DNA of 64,000 nucleotides from Angomonas deanei (GCA_903995115.1 LR877172.1:230001-294000), one strand, 5' to 3'. Counted from the first letter of the stretch, positions 10,545-22,100 are shown. The notes: generated by a model from the sequence alone, not told the origin. Program-made: numbers and translations.

Positions 10545-12533
10545 CTACAGGAACCAGCCCTTTCCGCCACGTATACTCTTTATTTGAGCAAACCGTGGCA
10601 CGCCGTGCTCGGTGAGGGAGGCGAACTGCACCGTGGCCTGCAGACCAGTGAGTGCACTACCACCGGCTGTCGGAGTGTTATCCTCCTCACTAGCTTTATT
10701 TTTCAGCGCCGGTCTGCGACGCTTTTTGCTTTTACTAAGAATATGTCGGAGGAGCTCCTTCTGCTGCGTGAGGCTTGTCTTGGGTAATGTCACGCTAAAC
10801 ACACGACCCTCCTCCGTCATGCACTGCACCCCGTAAAAGTTCACCATCACATCATCCAGCATTTTTTTAATCTCTCGCTCCGCCTTTTTGGGATTATTTT
10901 TATGTTGCTGGCGAATCGATTCCATTTTTTCCTCCATGCTGTCATGGAGCGACGGACTGACCAGATCCGGTTTCACATCTGCCAGCGTCACCCCACTCTC
11001 TTTTAACGTCAATGACAGCAGTGGTCGTGTCTTGGGGTTGATGGAGGGTTCCTTGAATAAGGGCCGCAGAATGGTGTATTCCTTATCTCGAAATGGAAGT
11101 AACTTAATCGCGGTGTTAGCGCGGGGAGAGAGAAACGACAGGCGGCGGACGGCCTCCGCCACGTGCTCAACTAGTGCCTCTTTTTCCTCCTCGTTATTAT
11201 TCGAAGAGGGTTGGTCTAATAAATAGTAAAGACTGCTGGAGCACAAGTCGCGCACGGTTCCCTTTTTCTTTTCTCGCATTTCGTACACGTTCATGGCACT
11301 ACGCATCACGGCCCCTTCGTAGTTGAGTTGCATACACCGAGGTAAGAAATCCTCCTTCGCCTCCTTGATCGTGTGGATCACATAATAAGGAATCATCCGC
11401 ACAAAGTGTCCTCCCCTATACGGCATCACATTACTATTATTACTATGGAAATGGGTTTCCGGTGGATCCAGCTGGAAATAATGACACAAGACGGGTGAGG
11501 CGAGCCCCTCTTGCAGGAGGGAGGCCAGAAAGTCCATCGTCCGCAGTCGTTGGGTAAAGGGCGTCACATTCGGCAGTACGCGCAGCTCCTCCCCTTCCTC
11601 TATCCCATGACGCCGACAGCACGTCTCCCACACACGTGCACACTCCCGGTGAACGGCGATCACGAGCTCTCCGCCTCCCTCCTCCGCCGTGTGCTGCTGC
11701 TGCGGTAGGGGTAGCGTGTTGCTGCCGGGGCTGAAGGAAGGGATGTCAAAAATACAATAACGGGGCAACTCACGGACGTACTGAAAGACGTCTTCTTTGG
11801 TGTTGAGGACACTTTTGGTGCTGCGGAGGCGGTGGACCAGTGCGGAGACGGCTAAAAAACCAGTTTTGAACACATCCTTCTCCGTATTGTTTGTCTCTTC
11901 CTCGTTATTCACGTCCTTGTTGCGTTTCGTGGTGGACACCACTTTTCGCTTGAAAAAAGCACTTTTACACGCTTTTTTATTCTTCACGTTTATTTTTTCC
12001 TTTTCATCCTCCAGCACCTCTCGATGAATGTATAATTCTCCGTCAAGGCACAGGTAGTTATCTCGACACAACGTGCGCAATAACAACAATTCCCTTTCAA
12101 TCCAAAAAAGACCATTGATGGGACGTCCGTAACGCGAATAACAACTATTTTTATTATCCGAGGTACTCTTCTTTACTTTGTTTTTCTTGTTTCCTCCCTT
12201 TTTTGTCGTTTCGTTCTCATTTTTCAAAATCGATGGAGGGTTCACGTAGGAGATGAGCCGCACGCCGTCGTGCTTGGGCGACACAAACAGCGGACAGCGC
12301 CCGTCGAACCACTGCAGCTGTTCTTGCACAATTGTCTTTTTAGTTTTTTCCACCTTGGAAGACGGAATCGATAGAAAAGTTCGCTTGATGGCTTCGTGAT
12401 GAGTATTCATGGGAATGGTATTATTATTTGGAATGTCGTACGATTTTAGTTTTCCCTCTAATTTGTCGACGGTGATGAGTGCCATCGGCTCGAAGGGCAA
12501 CGCGGAGAAGAGAAGTCGGCCGCGACGAAACAT
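10545..12533 (-). CDS. LIG k: ATP-dependent kinetoplast-type DNA ligase (LIG k)
   Basis: A 662-residue nucleotidyltransferase. The adenylation motifs appear in order: motif I KHDGVR with the AMP-accepting Lys87, motif Ia SRYGRP (133-138), motif III LDGELY (163-168), motif IIIa YCIFDI (259-264), motif IV EGAVMR (406-411) and motif V IKLLPFRDKEY (from 476), followed by an OB-fold-like C-terminus with VNFYGVQC. In trypanosomes LIG k alpha and beta seal nicks in kinetoplast DNA; this protein matches that type, though alpha or beta cannot be told. Unusual features are Lys/Asn/Glu-rich insertions between motifs I and Ia and between III and IIIa (about 172-225). The N-terminus MFRRGRLLFSALPF would suit a mitochondrial presequence. 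Only one copy is seen here. The start follows an acceptor by 26 nt. Confidence 0.85.
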   Translation of the reverse strand: MFRRGRLLFSALPFEPMALITVDKLEGKLKSYDIPNNNTIPMNTHHEAIKRTFLSIPSSKVEKTKKTIVQEQLQWFDGRCPLFVSPKHDGVRLISYVNPPSILKNENETTKKGGNKKNKVKKSTSDNKNSCYSRYGRPINGLFWIERELLLLRTLCRDNYLCLDGELYIHREVLEDEKEKINVKNKKACKSAFFKRKVVSTTKRNKDVNNEEETNNTEKDVFKTGFLAVSALVHRLRSTKSVLNTKEDVFQYVRELPRYCIFDIPSFSPGSNTLPLPQQQHTAEEGGGELVIAVHRECARVWETCCRRHGIEEGEELRVLPNVTPFTQRLRTMDFLASLLQEGLASPVLCHYFQLDPPETHFHSNNSNVMPYRGGHFVRMIPYYVIHTIKEAKEDFLPRCMQLNYEGAVMRSAMNVYEMREKKKGTVRDLCSSSLYYLLDQPSSNNNEEEKEALVEHVAEAVRRLSFLSPRANTAIKLLPFRDKEYTILRPLFKEPSINPKTRPLLSLTLKESGVTLADVKPDLVSPSLHDSMEEKMESIRQQHKNNPKKAEREIKKMLDDVMVNFYGVQCMTEEGRVFSVTLPKTSLTQQKELLRHILSKSKKRRRPALKNKASEEDNTPTAGGSALTGLQATVQFASLTEHGVPRFAQIKSIRGGKGWFL

Positions 12534-12558
12534 TTATTATATTTATTATTTTTGAATA

Positions 12559-12560
12559 CT
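12559..12560 (-). promoter_or_regulatory. Putative spliced-leader acceptor AG for LIG k
   Basis: A C/T-rich tract on the minus strand (about 12561-12590, containing CTCCTCTCCCTC) ends in ATTAG only 26 nt before the LIG k start codon. Confidence 0.6.
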
Positions 12561-12719
12561 AATCATAATAAAAGAGGGAGAGGAGACGCATAACGGTGAA
12601 GAAATATTGGCAGTGATTGATTTTGCTTTTATCAACAAATAAAATAATAATTATAGTGAGTGTATTCTGTTTTTTTGTAAAACGTATGCAATAATCTAAG
12701 AAATGTATAATATGTACAC

Positions 12720-14036
12720 TTATTTCTCTATTCTTTTGAATCGTTCCATCATCAACATGGCCTGCTGCCTCTTTTCATTCTGCAATTTTATCAAATCCGT
12801 ATTACGATTGCTGGCAATCGGTTTATTATTATTCATTCCGTTACCAATTTGTTGATACGGATGGGCTGGGGACACTGGTTTTCTATGATCATTATTATTA
12901 CTATTTTGATTGCCGATTAGTGGTTTTGGAGGAGGAGTACCACGATTTGCGGGTGAGTTGCCGCAACTAAGACTACGTCTATTGTTAGTATTAGTATGAC
13001 TCTGTCGTGGCACCAGCGGTGGCGGTCCTAACACTGGAGAGGCATTTCTTTCCTTCTCTTTAGTATTATTATTATTCGTGTTGATATCATTATTGTACTT
13101 TTCGGCCAGTCGTCGTTGCAGCTGTTCGTTGAGTTTTATTAACATGGCGGTATTTGCCTCTTGCTCCTCCATGTGAGATTTTAACTGATGAACCGTGTTT
13201 TCCAGCTCTCCAATCCGCTGAATGTAGTTTTTATTTTCCTGTCGAAGTTTCTGAACTTCCTCGTCGTTGTTGTTGTTGTTACCATTTGTGATGGGAGGGT
13301 AGGAAGGGTAGAGGTCTGACGGGCAGGAGGTGTTCACGGAAGAGGTGGATACATTATTATTATTATCGGGCAGGAGGAGGGGTAAGTCGTGATCGACGGA
13401 CGGCAAATGCTTTTGGAAAAACTGCAAAAGAGGAATCACCTGTCGTTTCCGCAGCGTAAAAGGATTTCCTGAAAAGCGAATCTTTTTAAGATTGGTCAGT
13501 TTCGTTAAAAACGGAATCACATCCGTACTCGTTTCCTTCAACATATTGTTTTGTACATGCAGCTCCTCCAGCGCAGGGCAGTTTTCTATACCAGCTAGTT
13601 TCTCCAATACATTGTCGCTCACCAACACCGTCCGGACCTGATCGGGTAAACCTTTCAAATTATAAAGTTGATTGTGTGAAAGATTTAACGTGTGCAGCTG
13701 ACGAAGAGGGAGTAACGCCATATTGCTGTTGTGACTACTATTCTCATCGCTGCTACCACCCAAGGAGTGAAGGGAGTTGTGCGAGAGGTCCAGCTTCTCC
13801 AGGGAGAGTGGCAGACTACCTCGACTGCCACTGCCGTCGACTAACAATAACAATCCGTTAAAAGAGACGTTTAACTCTTTCAAAGAGGTCAGTCCGTGCA
13901 GCCCTGACAGTTGGGAGAGACAGTTGTGGGAAAGATTCAATTTTATAATTTTCAGCAAGTACTGCTCCGCGCCCTGTTGGGAGAACTCACTGGCGTCGAA
14001 GGATTGGAGTCCGCGGCGGGAGAGATCAATGTTCAT
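12720..14036 (-). CDS. Leucine-rich repeat protein with C-terminal coiled coil
   Basis: 438 residues. The first 220 hold SDS22-type leucine-rich repeats: IIKLNLSHNCLSQLSGL, LKELNVSFNGLLLL, LEKLDLSHNSLHSL, LHTLNLSHNQLYNLKGL, VRTVLVSDNVLEKLAGI, LEELHVQNNML and LKKIRFSGNPF, ending in an LRR-cap-like segment. A coiled coil of about 60 residues follows (around 265-325, with VQKLRQENKNYIQRIGELENTV), then an Asn/Ser/Pro-rich tail. Such proteins in flagellates are often basal body or axonemal scaffolds, but nothing here fixes a partner. Asn runs are AAT-coded, as in the two genes downstream. The start ATG at 14036 is preceded by a pyrimidine tract and AG at about 14064. Confidence 0.8.
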   Translation of the reverse strand: MNIDLSRRGLQSFDASEFSQQGAEQYLLKIIKLNLSHNCLSQLSGLHGLTSLKELNVSFNGLLLLVDGSGSRGSLPLSLEKLDLSHNSLHSLGGSSDENSSHNSNMALLPLRQLHTLNLSHNQLYNLKGLPDQVRTVLVSDNVLEKLAGIENCPALEELHVQNNMLKETSTDVIPFLTKLTNLKKIRFSGNPFTLRKRQVIPLLQFFQKHLPSVDHDLPLLLPDNNNNVSTSSVNTSCPSDLYPSYPPITNGNNNNNDEEVQKLRQENKNYIQRIGELENTVHQLKSHMEEQEANTAMLIKLNEQLQRRLAEKYNNDINTNNNNTKEKERNASPVLGPPPLVPRQSHTNTNNRRSLSCGNSPANRGTPPPKPLIGNQNSNNNDHRKPVSPAHPYQQIGNGMNNNKPIASNRNTDLIKLQNEKRQQAMLMMERFKRIEK

Positions 14037-14194
14037 TTTGAATTGTTGTTTTGTTTTCTGTTACTTTTTGGTTTGAAAAGGAGGAATGAAGAATGTTGTG
14101 AAATGCCAACTTTTTTTTTTTTACAGCAGTAATTGAAATATCAAAAACAAAAACAACAAATAGTAATTTCAAATAATACAATCTGTGTTCAACC

Positions 14195-16210
14195 CTACTT
14201 GGGTTCGTCTCCTCCCTCATCGTCTTCCACCGACAGTGTGGAGGGTACCTTGATGAGGTGCGCCACCGCCGCACTCACCGTGTTACTAGCATCGCTAGGC
14301 AACACCAACCGAAAGTGATCGGGGTGCTTCTCAAAAAAGTAGTACAGCCCCCCGTGCCGCTTCCTCACCAGCTCCTGCGCCCCTTGAGGGAGGTTTACAA
14401 TAACGGTGGAACAGGAGGCTTTTCCGCCGCGGGCCTGCAACTGCTCTGCCGTCAGCCGTAGCAGGTCGTTCTCGTCGAACTGCTGTCGTATCACACCTTT
14501 CGGCAGCGGCAGCCCCGGCCGGGACAGGGCCCAGGTCCCTGCCTTGTGATACTCAAATATCTGAAAGTACTGTGGATATCCTTTAAAAAAGGCGTAATGA
14601 CGCGAGGGAAGGAAGTTGATGACATCCTCCGGCAGGTGTCGCATGAACATTTTCATTAACACGTGTCCCTTGCGCGGTAGGTACTTGGCCACTTCCATCG
14701 CCAAGTTGTCTGGATCGTGAAAAGGGTGCGAAGGGTTGTCGCGAAAGGCAATCCGACGGCGTATCGTCCGAATTTTCGGTTTATCCTTCTTCTCCATCGC
14801 CACCTGCAACTGCTGCTCTAATGTGAGAGAGGCGAACTGCAGCCGCCGGCGGTAGGAGGTGCGCATCACGATGGAGCAGTCCTCTGAAATATAAAAGATA
14901 GGACCGTGCATCGCAAAAAAGGACTCCAACGTACCGTAATACAAATTTATTTCGGACGCCACATCCGCCGGCGTCAGCGCCTTCAACTTTTCCGTGGAGA
15001 TTTGTTCATCGGTGGGAATCGTAAAAAAGAAGAAGCTGAGCGAGGTGGGGGTGGGCGTGGTGAGCTCCGTCAGTCCACGCACCGGCACCGGCCGCAGCTT
15101 CACCGCACTACCGGAGGTTGGACTCACCGAAAAGTTAAACTTGTGCTGCATCTGCGCAAAGTATAAAATGGCAAACTCTCCCTCGTACGGTAGGGCCGCC
15201 ACCGCCTTCGGGTCTGCCTTTCCCAGCAGCTCCTCCAGAGGCATCCACTGGTCGGTGTTGCCTTGAAAAACAACTTCAAAGGCGGTCACCAGTGATGGGT
15301 CTGGCTGATACGGCTTCAAACTTTCCTCCACGTCGGCGCCATCCTCTCTGTGGATAGGGATCTTCCCGAAGCCGCCGTGCAGTCGTATAAAGCGAGACTC
15401 CCCTACCCGGACCAGCTCCACCGCATGGGTATCCAAGTACTCCTGCAAGTGCTGCAAGGTGTACCCCGGCATACACTGTAACAGAGCTTCCACAGGAACA
15501 AAGTAGGGAGGAATGTAATCCCGGAAATCTTTCACCGACACCACCACGCCATCCTCTGTGGAGCGAGGAGAGGGCAGTGTGCTGGCGACCACGTCTAGCG
15601 GCGCTGGCGCCGGCGGGTAAGAGCTGAGACCTACATCGTAATAAAAGTCTACCGGTGGCATGTCGTCTGGGGAGGAAGGGGAGTGGGACTTGACCACCGT
15701 GGGCGTCACGCTCGGTTTGCTAGCGCCGCGCTCGGGGGCAGCAGTGACCGACAACGGCTCTTCCGGCCGGCCCCCTATACAGAAATGCGTTCCACTCTCA
15801 TTTAATATAAAATGAATTTGAGGGAGAAGATTCTCAGACCGCACCCGGCTGCAGACATTAGCGAACGTCTTATGTGGCCGTACGTACTGGCGGCGGAGGT
15901 TGGGTGGTATGTGGGCGTACAGCTCCGTCAGTGGCAGCCATGTATTGCGCTTCGTCTGTGATTGCAACAGAGTGGCGATAAGGTGGAGTAACTGTGGGTG
16001 AATAGGGACTACACTATTATTCGTTGTATTATCCCCGGGCCCGTCTTTTTTCTGTAAAAGTATCCGACACGACTGGAATGGACCGAATGCTCTACTATTA
16101 TGGTTCAGTGGGGAAGAAAAATAGGAACCACTTAAAGAAAGTTTGCCACTTCTTCCTACCCTAGTGTGGAGGGTGATAATGACCGGTCTGACGACTCTCA
16201 ATGCCTTCAT
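14195..16210 (-). CDS. Probable mitochondrial protein of repeated winged-helix-like modules
   Basis: 671 residues with a mitochondrial-type start (MKALRVVRPVIITLHTRVGR, Arg-rich, no acids). I see about six modules of 60-80 residues with one pattern: a helix with Leu-Pro, a second helix, then a short beta hairpin around an aromatic (for example WLPLTELYAHIPPNLRRQY to FCIGG; FVPVEALLQCMPGYTLQHL to FIRLHGG; MPLEELLGK to NFSVS; LPEDVINFLPSRHYAFF to FEYH; VNLPQGAQELVRKRHGG to FRLVL). The last two are the most alike. Kinetoplastid mitochondrial RNA-processing and ribosome-associated proteins often have such divergent repeats, so an RNA-binding role in editing or translation is possible. No named family is claimed. 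It sits between the LRR gene and ERB1, with a weak acceptor upstream. Confidence 0.55.
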   Translation of the reverse strand: MKALRVVRPVIITLHTRVGRSGKLSLSGSYFSSPLNHNSRAFGPFQSCRILLQKKDGPGDNTTNNSVVPIHPQLLHLIATLLQSQTKRNTWLPLTELYAHIPPNLRRQYVRPHKTFANVCSRVRSENLLPQIHFILNESGTHFCIGGRPEEPLSVTAAPERGASKPSVTPTVVKSHSPSSPDDMPPVDFYYDVGLSSYPPAPAPLDVVASTLPSPRSTEDGVVVSVKDFRDYIPPYFVPVEALLQCMPGYTLQHLQEYLDTHAVELVRVGESRFIRLHGGFGKIPIHREDGADVEESLKPYQPDPSLVTAFEVVFQGNTDQWMPLEELLGKADPKAVAALPYEGEFAILYFAQMQHKFNFSVSPTSGSAVKLRPVPVRGLTELTTPTPTSLSFFFFTIPTDEQISTEKLKALTPADVASEINLYYGTLESFFAMHGPIFYISEDCSIVMRTSYRRRLQFASLTLEQQLQVAMEKKDKPKIRTIRRRIAFRDNPSHPFHDPDNLAMEVAKYLPRKGHVLMKMFMRHLPEDVINFLPSRHYAFFKGYPQYFQIFEYHKAGTWALSRPGLPLPKGVIRQQFDENDLLRLTAEQLQARGGKASCSTVIVNLPQGAQELVRKRHGGLYYFFEKHPDHFRLVLPSDASNTVSAAVAHLIKVPSTLSVEDDEGGDEPK

Positions 16211-16430
16211 GATCTATCAGTATGTGTGTAATTCTGCCTTTTTCTTCTATTTTTAGAAATGGGGAGGCAAAAAGAATTTTTGGTCAGAGGTAAGTAAACA
16301 AAATAATTTAGATTTGTTTTTAATGAAATTACACCTTTGAATTTTTTTTTCTTTTAAGAAATAATTACACGGTTACTAAATATTAATTATATGGAAAAAA
16401 AAAAAAACTTTAAAAAAGTGATTATTATTA

Positions 16431-18891
16431 TTATTCGGTCCAAAGGGTCACAATACCGTCGTCGGTAGAGGTGAACAGCCACGGCAGGACGGGATGCCAG
16501 GCGAGGTTGTACACCGGCCGTCTGTGCTTGAGAATCTTCACCGGCACCAAAAGTGCATTCTTGTTGTAATCGTCGTACACCATCCCGTGAAACACGTGCA
16601 CCTGCCCATCCGAGGAGGCGGTTGCAAACAGCGGGTAGGCGGCCGTATTGGGGTGGAAGGAGACATTGTTCACCACGCCCTTGTGCGACCGCATGCGCTT
16701 GTACGGCTTGTCGGAGAAGTCCATGTCATACCAGCTCGTGTGACTGGTGGTGTCGCCCACGATAAAGTTATCGCCGTCGGGGTGAATGGAAATGGCGGTG
16801 GTGATACCACCCGGCGCCTTGAACCGCTTCTGCAGACGGTGGGCCATCAGGTTGTACACACGGACGGAGTTGGTCGTGGAGAGGAAGAAGATGGGCTCGC
16901 GGGGGTGAAACTTGCAGTCGGTGACAATCTCGGAAAACTTTCGGAAAGGGCAGAACACTTTTCGCTTCGACAGCTGCAGCATCACCGTCTGTCTGTACTT
17001 GACGTGGTCCTTGGGGCACAGACAGCAAATGTAGTCGCCCTTGTTGTGAAAGGTAAACTTCTTAATTTTGGCGTGCATGGCTATCTTCACCACAATACCC
17101 GCGCTACGCTCCTTCGCGTTGGCGTCGACGAACTCGGCACGCTTTTCCTTTTCCTCCACGTCGTGCAAGTCGGCGACGGACTCGTGCGCCTGTTCGTCGG
17201 TGTCCATCGCAGTTTGAGTGATACTGTGCCCGCCGAGGGTGGTCGCCCCCAGCAGATGCGCCACACCATCCTTTCCGGCAGACACACCCGGTGCCCGTAG
17301 GTAACGGACGGTGTGGTCGTTGACGGTGACGTGGGCGGCAAAGGTGGGGACGATCAGCACGAGGGAGTACTCCACCGCCGCGACGAGGAGGTTGAGACTC
17401 TTGGTCGGGCAGAACTCCACCTGCTGCACGGGGGCACCGAGATCGTAGCGCTTCATGAGACGGCCAGTGTGCACCTCGTACACTCGGACAAGATGATCAT
17501 CGCAGGCCGTGGCAAGGTACTGGCCAGTCGGGCTCACCGACACGCTGCGCACAGTGGCGGTGTGTCCCTTGTACTGGAAGGAGAGCCGCTCGGGGTAGGG
17601 GCGGAGGTCCTTCGGGTCTGGCAGCTCTGGGAGCAACTTGTTAGGGTCCACCACCAGCCGAGTACGCTGGGCACGGGGGAAGAAGGCGAGGTCGAGGCAG
17701 CGCTGGTAGCGGTCCTGCACGGTGTGGTTGTAGAAGGGCACGTGACGGAGGGCGTCGAAGGCGTGAGGGAGAAAGTGCTCCTTGCGGTCAATGGCTCGCA
17801 GCGCCATTTGCTTCTGCTTCGTCCGCTCGCTCGGTAAGTATTCCGGAGGAGGACGATAACTCTCAAAGGTGCCTGGCGGGGGGAATTTCGGTTTAGGGAT
17901 GCGGTTGTAGTACTTGAAGTGGGTGTGTGTGTCCATTTCTACCTTACTGCTGTCATCCCACAGCAAGGGATCCTCCGTCTTCTCCTCGGTCTGCTGATGG
18001 AGGGCCTTCTTCTTTTCCTCGTCCTCCTTGCGGAGTCGGCGAACCATCTTCGCGATCACCTTCATATCATGCACCGAGGGAGTGAAGCGTGCCTTGGAGG
18101 GGGCACCACCGCGAGCCAGCGGATGATTCAGGGGATCAAACTGCACCGTGTCCTGCTGCACCTCACTGTACATGTCATAATTGGTATTCGTCGTGCGATT
18201 CCGCTGCAAGTTAAAAATGAGTTGTAAATCTGCGTTGGAGAGGACCTTCTTTTCATCGTGTAGCGCGTCGTGCACGGTGCGCATCGCGTTGGGATCGTCG
18301 GTGGCATCTAACAGCCGCTCTAAGGCACTTCGCTCGCTCTTCAGCAACTTCTTACCCTCAATATCATAACCAAAGTGCTCCTCATCCTTGTACCACTCGA
18401 GGGGAATGTCACCGACTCGGTTCAGGGTGGCCTCATCCTCGCTGCTGTCGCTCTCCTCCAGCACCTGTCGCGACCCCAACTGCAGCACACGCGTTTCTTC
18501 CTCGTGCGCGTTACGGAGGGTATCGGCGTCAGGGAAGAGAATCACTTCTTTATTCGCCTCCTCGTCCTCCTCCTCATCGGACCAGATCACCTCGCCCGAG
18601 GTACGAGAGTTCATGTTGGCATAGTACGCATCCTCTTCCTCCTCCTCCTGCAGCTGAGGAATGCTGCTGGCACTACTCTTCGTGAGCGCCACACCGCTCT
18701 GTTCATCTTCCTCCTCCTCACTGCTGGGGAATAGCTCCTCGCTTTCTTTTTCTTCCTCTACTTCCTTCTTTTTGGGTTTGCTAGTTTTTTCTCGTTGGCG
18801 AAGGGGTCTTGGCGGCTACCGGTGACTTTTCCACCTCTTCCTTTACCTTTTTGGTTTTTGGGGTGCTGGTGGATCTCTTCTTGGGAGGCAT
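16431..18891 (-). CDS. ERB1: Ribosome biogenesis protein ERB1/BOP1, frame interrupted once near the N-terminus
   Basis: ERB1/BOP1 joins the PeBoW complex for 27S pre-rRNA processing and 60S assembly in the nucleolus. The BOP1 N-terminal domain is clear (IPLEWYKDEEHFGYDIEGKK, LNHPLARGGAPSKARFTPS, IPKPKFPPPGTFESYRPPPE), then RLSFQYKGHTATVRSVSVSP opens a seven-blade WD40 propeller that runs to the end. The start is the ATG at 18891, coding MPPKKRSTSTPKTKK. That frame stops soon after PSPTRK. One extra base in the run of six at 18785-18790 explains the break, and the other frame continues TSKPKKKEVEEEKE into the acidic head. Counted this way the protein has about 819 residues, typical of the family. 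Reading from the in-frame GTG at 18692 would give 753 residues but lose the basic head. Confidence 0.88.
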
Positions 18892-19112
18892 TTTTATTTT
18901 AAAATATAGTTGTAATAATAATGCAATCCTCCTATTTCAAAATATAAAAAAGTGGACGGGGAAAAAGGGAAATAAATATAGAAAGACCAAAAAAACAAAT
19001 ACCAAAAGAAAAATTTAAACAATAGTACTAACAAAACCAATATTATGTATGTTAACAATGTGTCTATCGACTTCAGTTCTTTTGTAATAATAATAATAGT
19101 TAAAACATCATC

Positions 19113-22100
19113 TTATTCATCCAGATTGTACGACTCGATATCGTCCTCATCCGGGGCGGGATCGTTCTCCTCCTCCAACACTAATTGCTTCTCCAGCGAC
19201 ACCAGCTGCTGCAGCTCCTCCTCGGTGAGTAGATTGGTGTTCGTCTTCTTTCCCACCGCCTTCGGTGGCGCACTATTACCGCCGCTGCTCCGTCGTGCCG
19301 TTGGGCTGTGTGTCGCGGCGGACGGTTCCCTTTCCTGCTCCTCCTCCTTCTTGCCCGTGACAGGGGTGATGTGCTTACTAGTAGACCGGTAAGGCTCATT
19401 CTTCTTGACCGGGCTGAGGCTCTTCTTTTTCACGGGGCTGCTGTGCGGGCTGCCGCCAGCCGGTTTCGTGGTTTCGGTGGGGACGACATACGGATGATCG
19501 TCCGCCTTTGCACTTTCCGCCTTGGGAGAGGACGTGCTGTGAGAGGGAACCTCCGCTACTGGTACGGCAGCCTCTTCTACTTTAGTATTCTCCACCTCGC
19601 TCTCCTTTGTGTTCTCAGGAACAGCTGCTACCGTCGGTTTGGTTTCGCTAGGCGCCGCCGGTGCATCACTCGCGTGAGTAGAGGAGCGACGGCGGTGACG
19701 CTGCATGTCCTGCTCAATCTTCTTATAACCTTCTCCTTGCATAGGGTACGTTGGCGTGCGGGTGCGGTGCACTGCCTTACCGCCCACTGGTGTACGCGAC
19801 CGGTTTCCACGACTAACGCTGTTTTGAACGGACGCACTATTGCTATTGTTATTAATCGGCATCGTGGAGAAATCTTTCATCTCCCGTCGGAGTCGTTCCG
19901 AGTTGGTGTTGGGTTGCAGTGCGGCCGGTGGCGGTGGCGGCGCCGTCCCTCGCACCATTGCCTCCGATTCCGCCAGCTTGCGGATCGTTTTATAGGTGAG
20001 CATGTATTCTCTATTCTCCGTCGGGTAGACACGGAAGTAATCCTTCAACTTCTTATCTTCCTTCCGACGTCGCTCGGTGATGAGGTCCATGAAGTCTTGA
20101 GTGTTTTCCTCGGCCACGAACCCCATCATCTCCTTCTCTGCCTCTTGCTCACCGGCTTCCTTTTCTTCCTCTTTCTGTTCCTCCTGTCGTGCGAGCCGTT
20201 CTTTTTCTCGCTGCTTGCCCTCTTCCCGCTGCACCTGATCTCGCATCCACGACGGCATATTCCGCTTTTGGAACTCTTCCCGTTCCTTCTGGCGGTTCAC
20301 GGCGTAGTCCTCCGGTCGACAGTCGATGATATCCCACGTCTCACGGAGTAACCGACCTTTAATATCCAAATCCAGGGGGGTGTCAGTCGCCAAGGAGGGT
20401 GTGTGGTTCACCTCCATCAACCACGGCCGCAGCTTGTGGTCAACAAGGATGTCGACGCCTAAAATTTCAAAACAAGAGTATCCGTCATTGTTGCGGGGGA
20501 AGCAGGAGTCGTACACCTGACGAATCTGGGGTTGGGCCGCAAAGATCGTCTTCACCACTAAAAAGCCCACCTGGGACCAGAATAAATCCACATCGTGCCC
20601 CTCATTTTTCAAGAATTGATTAAAAAACTTAAAATTACGCTTGTTGCCGACATCGCAGTGGTCGATATCGGTGTTGAAGACGTACTCGGCGCTGTGCTTG
20701 TTGACAGCGTAGTTGGTGAGGTGCTTGCAGGTATTCTTCACATTACTCTCCGTCGGTGCCTCGTACGGTTCCGTGCACATGCGCACCAGACCGTCATTGA
20801 AGAGGAAGATGGACGGCTCCCGGATCGACGTGAGTAACACATATACCCGTAAGTCAAACTTGCGTCCTTCAATCAGCAGTGGCCGTGGGAGGTACTCCTG
20901 CACAATATAGTTATCCAAGTCCTCTACGGTGCCATAGGGATCCCGTGTGACCACGATACCTCGTCCCTGACAACCCGAGTTGGGCTTCACGATAAAATAC
21001 TTGACTAACTTCTTTTGACGTAAGGCGGCGTAATACCGCATGAACTGAGCCCTCTCCGTCCGCATGGTCCACGTGTAAGGGTAGAACTGAAAGTGCGATG
21101 GCAGTCCCCTTCGCATCTTTCCTAACGTGGTCCCCAAGTGACCTTTACGACAGAGAAGGAACATGGATGGAAAGTGATTGCTGCGCTGCCAGTTGCCAAA
21201 TCGTGTAATACGCGTCAACGGTAACACGGTGTCACTCCAACAAAGGTTGAACTTGTAGTTATTGAGTTCCGCTTCCGTTTCTTCCACGTCGAAGCCCATT
21301 TCAGCGGCCACCTTGCGGACCAGTGAGTATTTGCTTAAACTAACATTAACGATATTGCGGGTAGGACGGGAGCGACGACCGGTGAGGACAGACTTTTGAG
21401 TTTGCGCCTTCTGCAGCGTTGTGTTCGTGGGGTCCTCCGGTTTCGCTAGTGCCGTCATGCGTGCCGTGTGGGATGGGTCTGGCCGACGGGTCTTTGGCGT
21501 GGTACTCCGGATATGACTGGGCGCCGTCGCCGTCCGGGTCGCCTTACGAGAGGTGAGATTACTATTATAGGCATTAGGGGTTTCCGTGGCGGGCGGTGCC
21601 CCACTCTTAGGGGTGGCCTCCCGCTTCATGGCCGGTCTTGCCGTGTTGGGCGTCACCCGCCGAGGTGTGACCCCTTTGGCTGGGGTGCGGCCGATGGAGC
21701 TGCCTTTCGCGTGATAGGCGGCAGCGGCGCTGACAGGGACGGACGAGGTCCCCGCTCGCTGCCGGGTGACGCGCGGCCGGTCAGAGGAGCCTAGCCGTGC
21801 CTTGGGGGGCTGCGCCGCGCCGCCAGGGTGCACCGGCCTCGCCACGCTGGGGTGATCCTCCAGAGGAGTCTGCGATACCTCGCGAGAGGGAGGGGCGCTA
21901 CTCTCCCTGGAGACGGTCCGTCCGTCATTTGTCCGCACCAGAACCGTTTTGTTATTAATGGTTTCCTCCGCGGGTGGTGGTGGGCTGGCGGTGTGGCGGG
22001 GGACCGTCCCTGGGGGCTGCTTACGGATAATAAAGGGAGACTTCGCCTTGTACACTGGTGGCTGATAATTCTTGGCGTCGGCGTGTCGGTGGGGTGGTCG

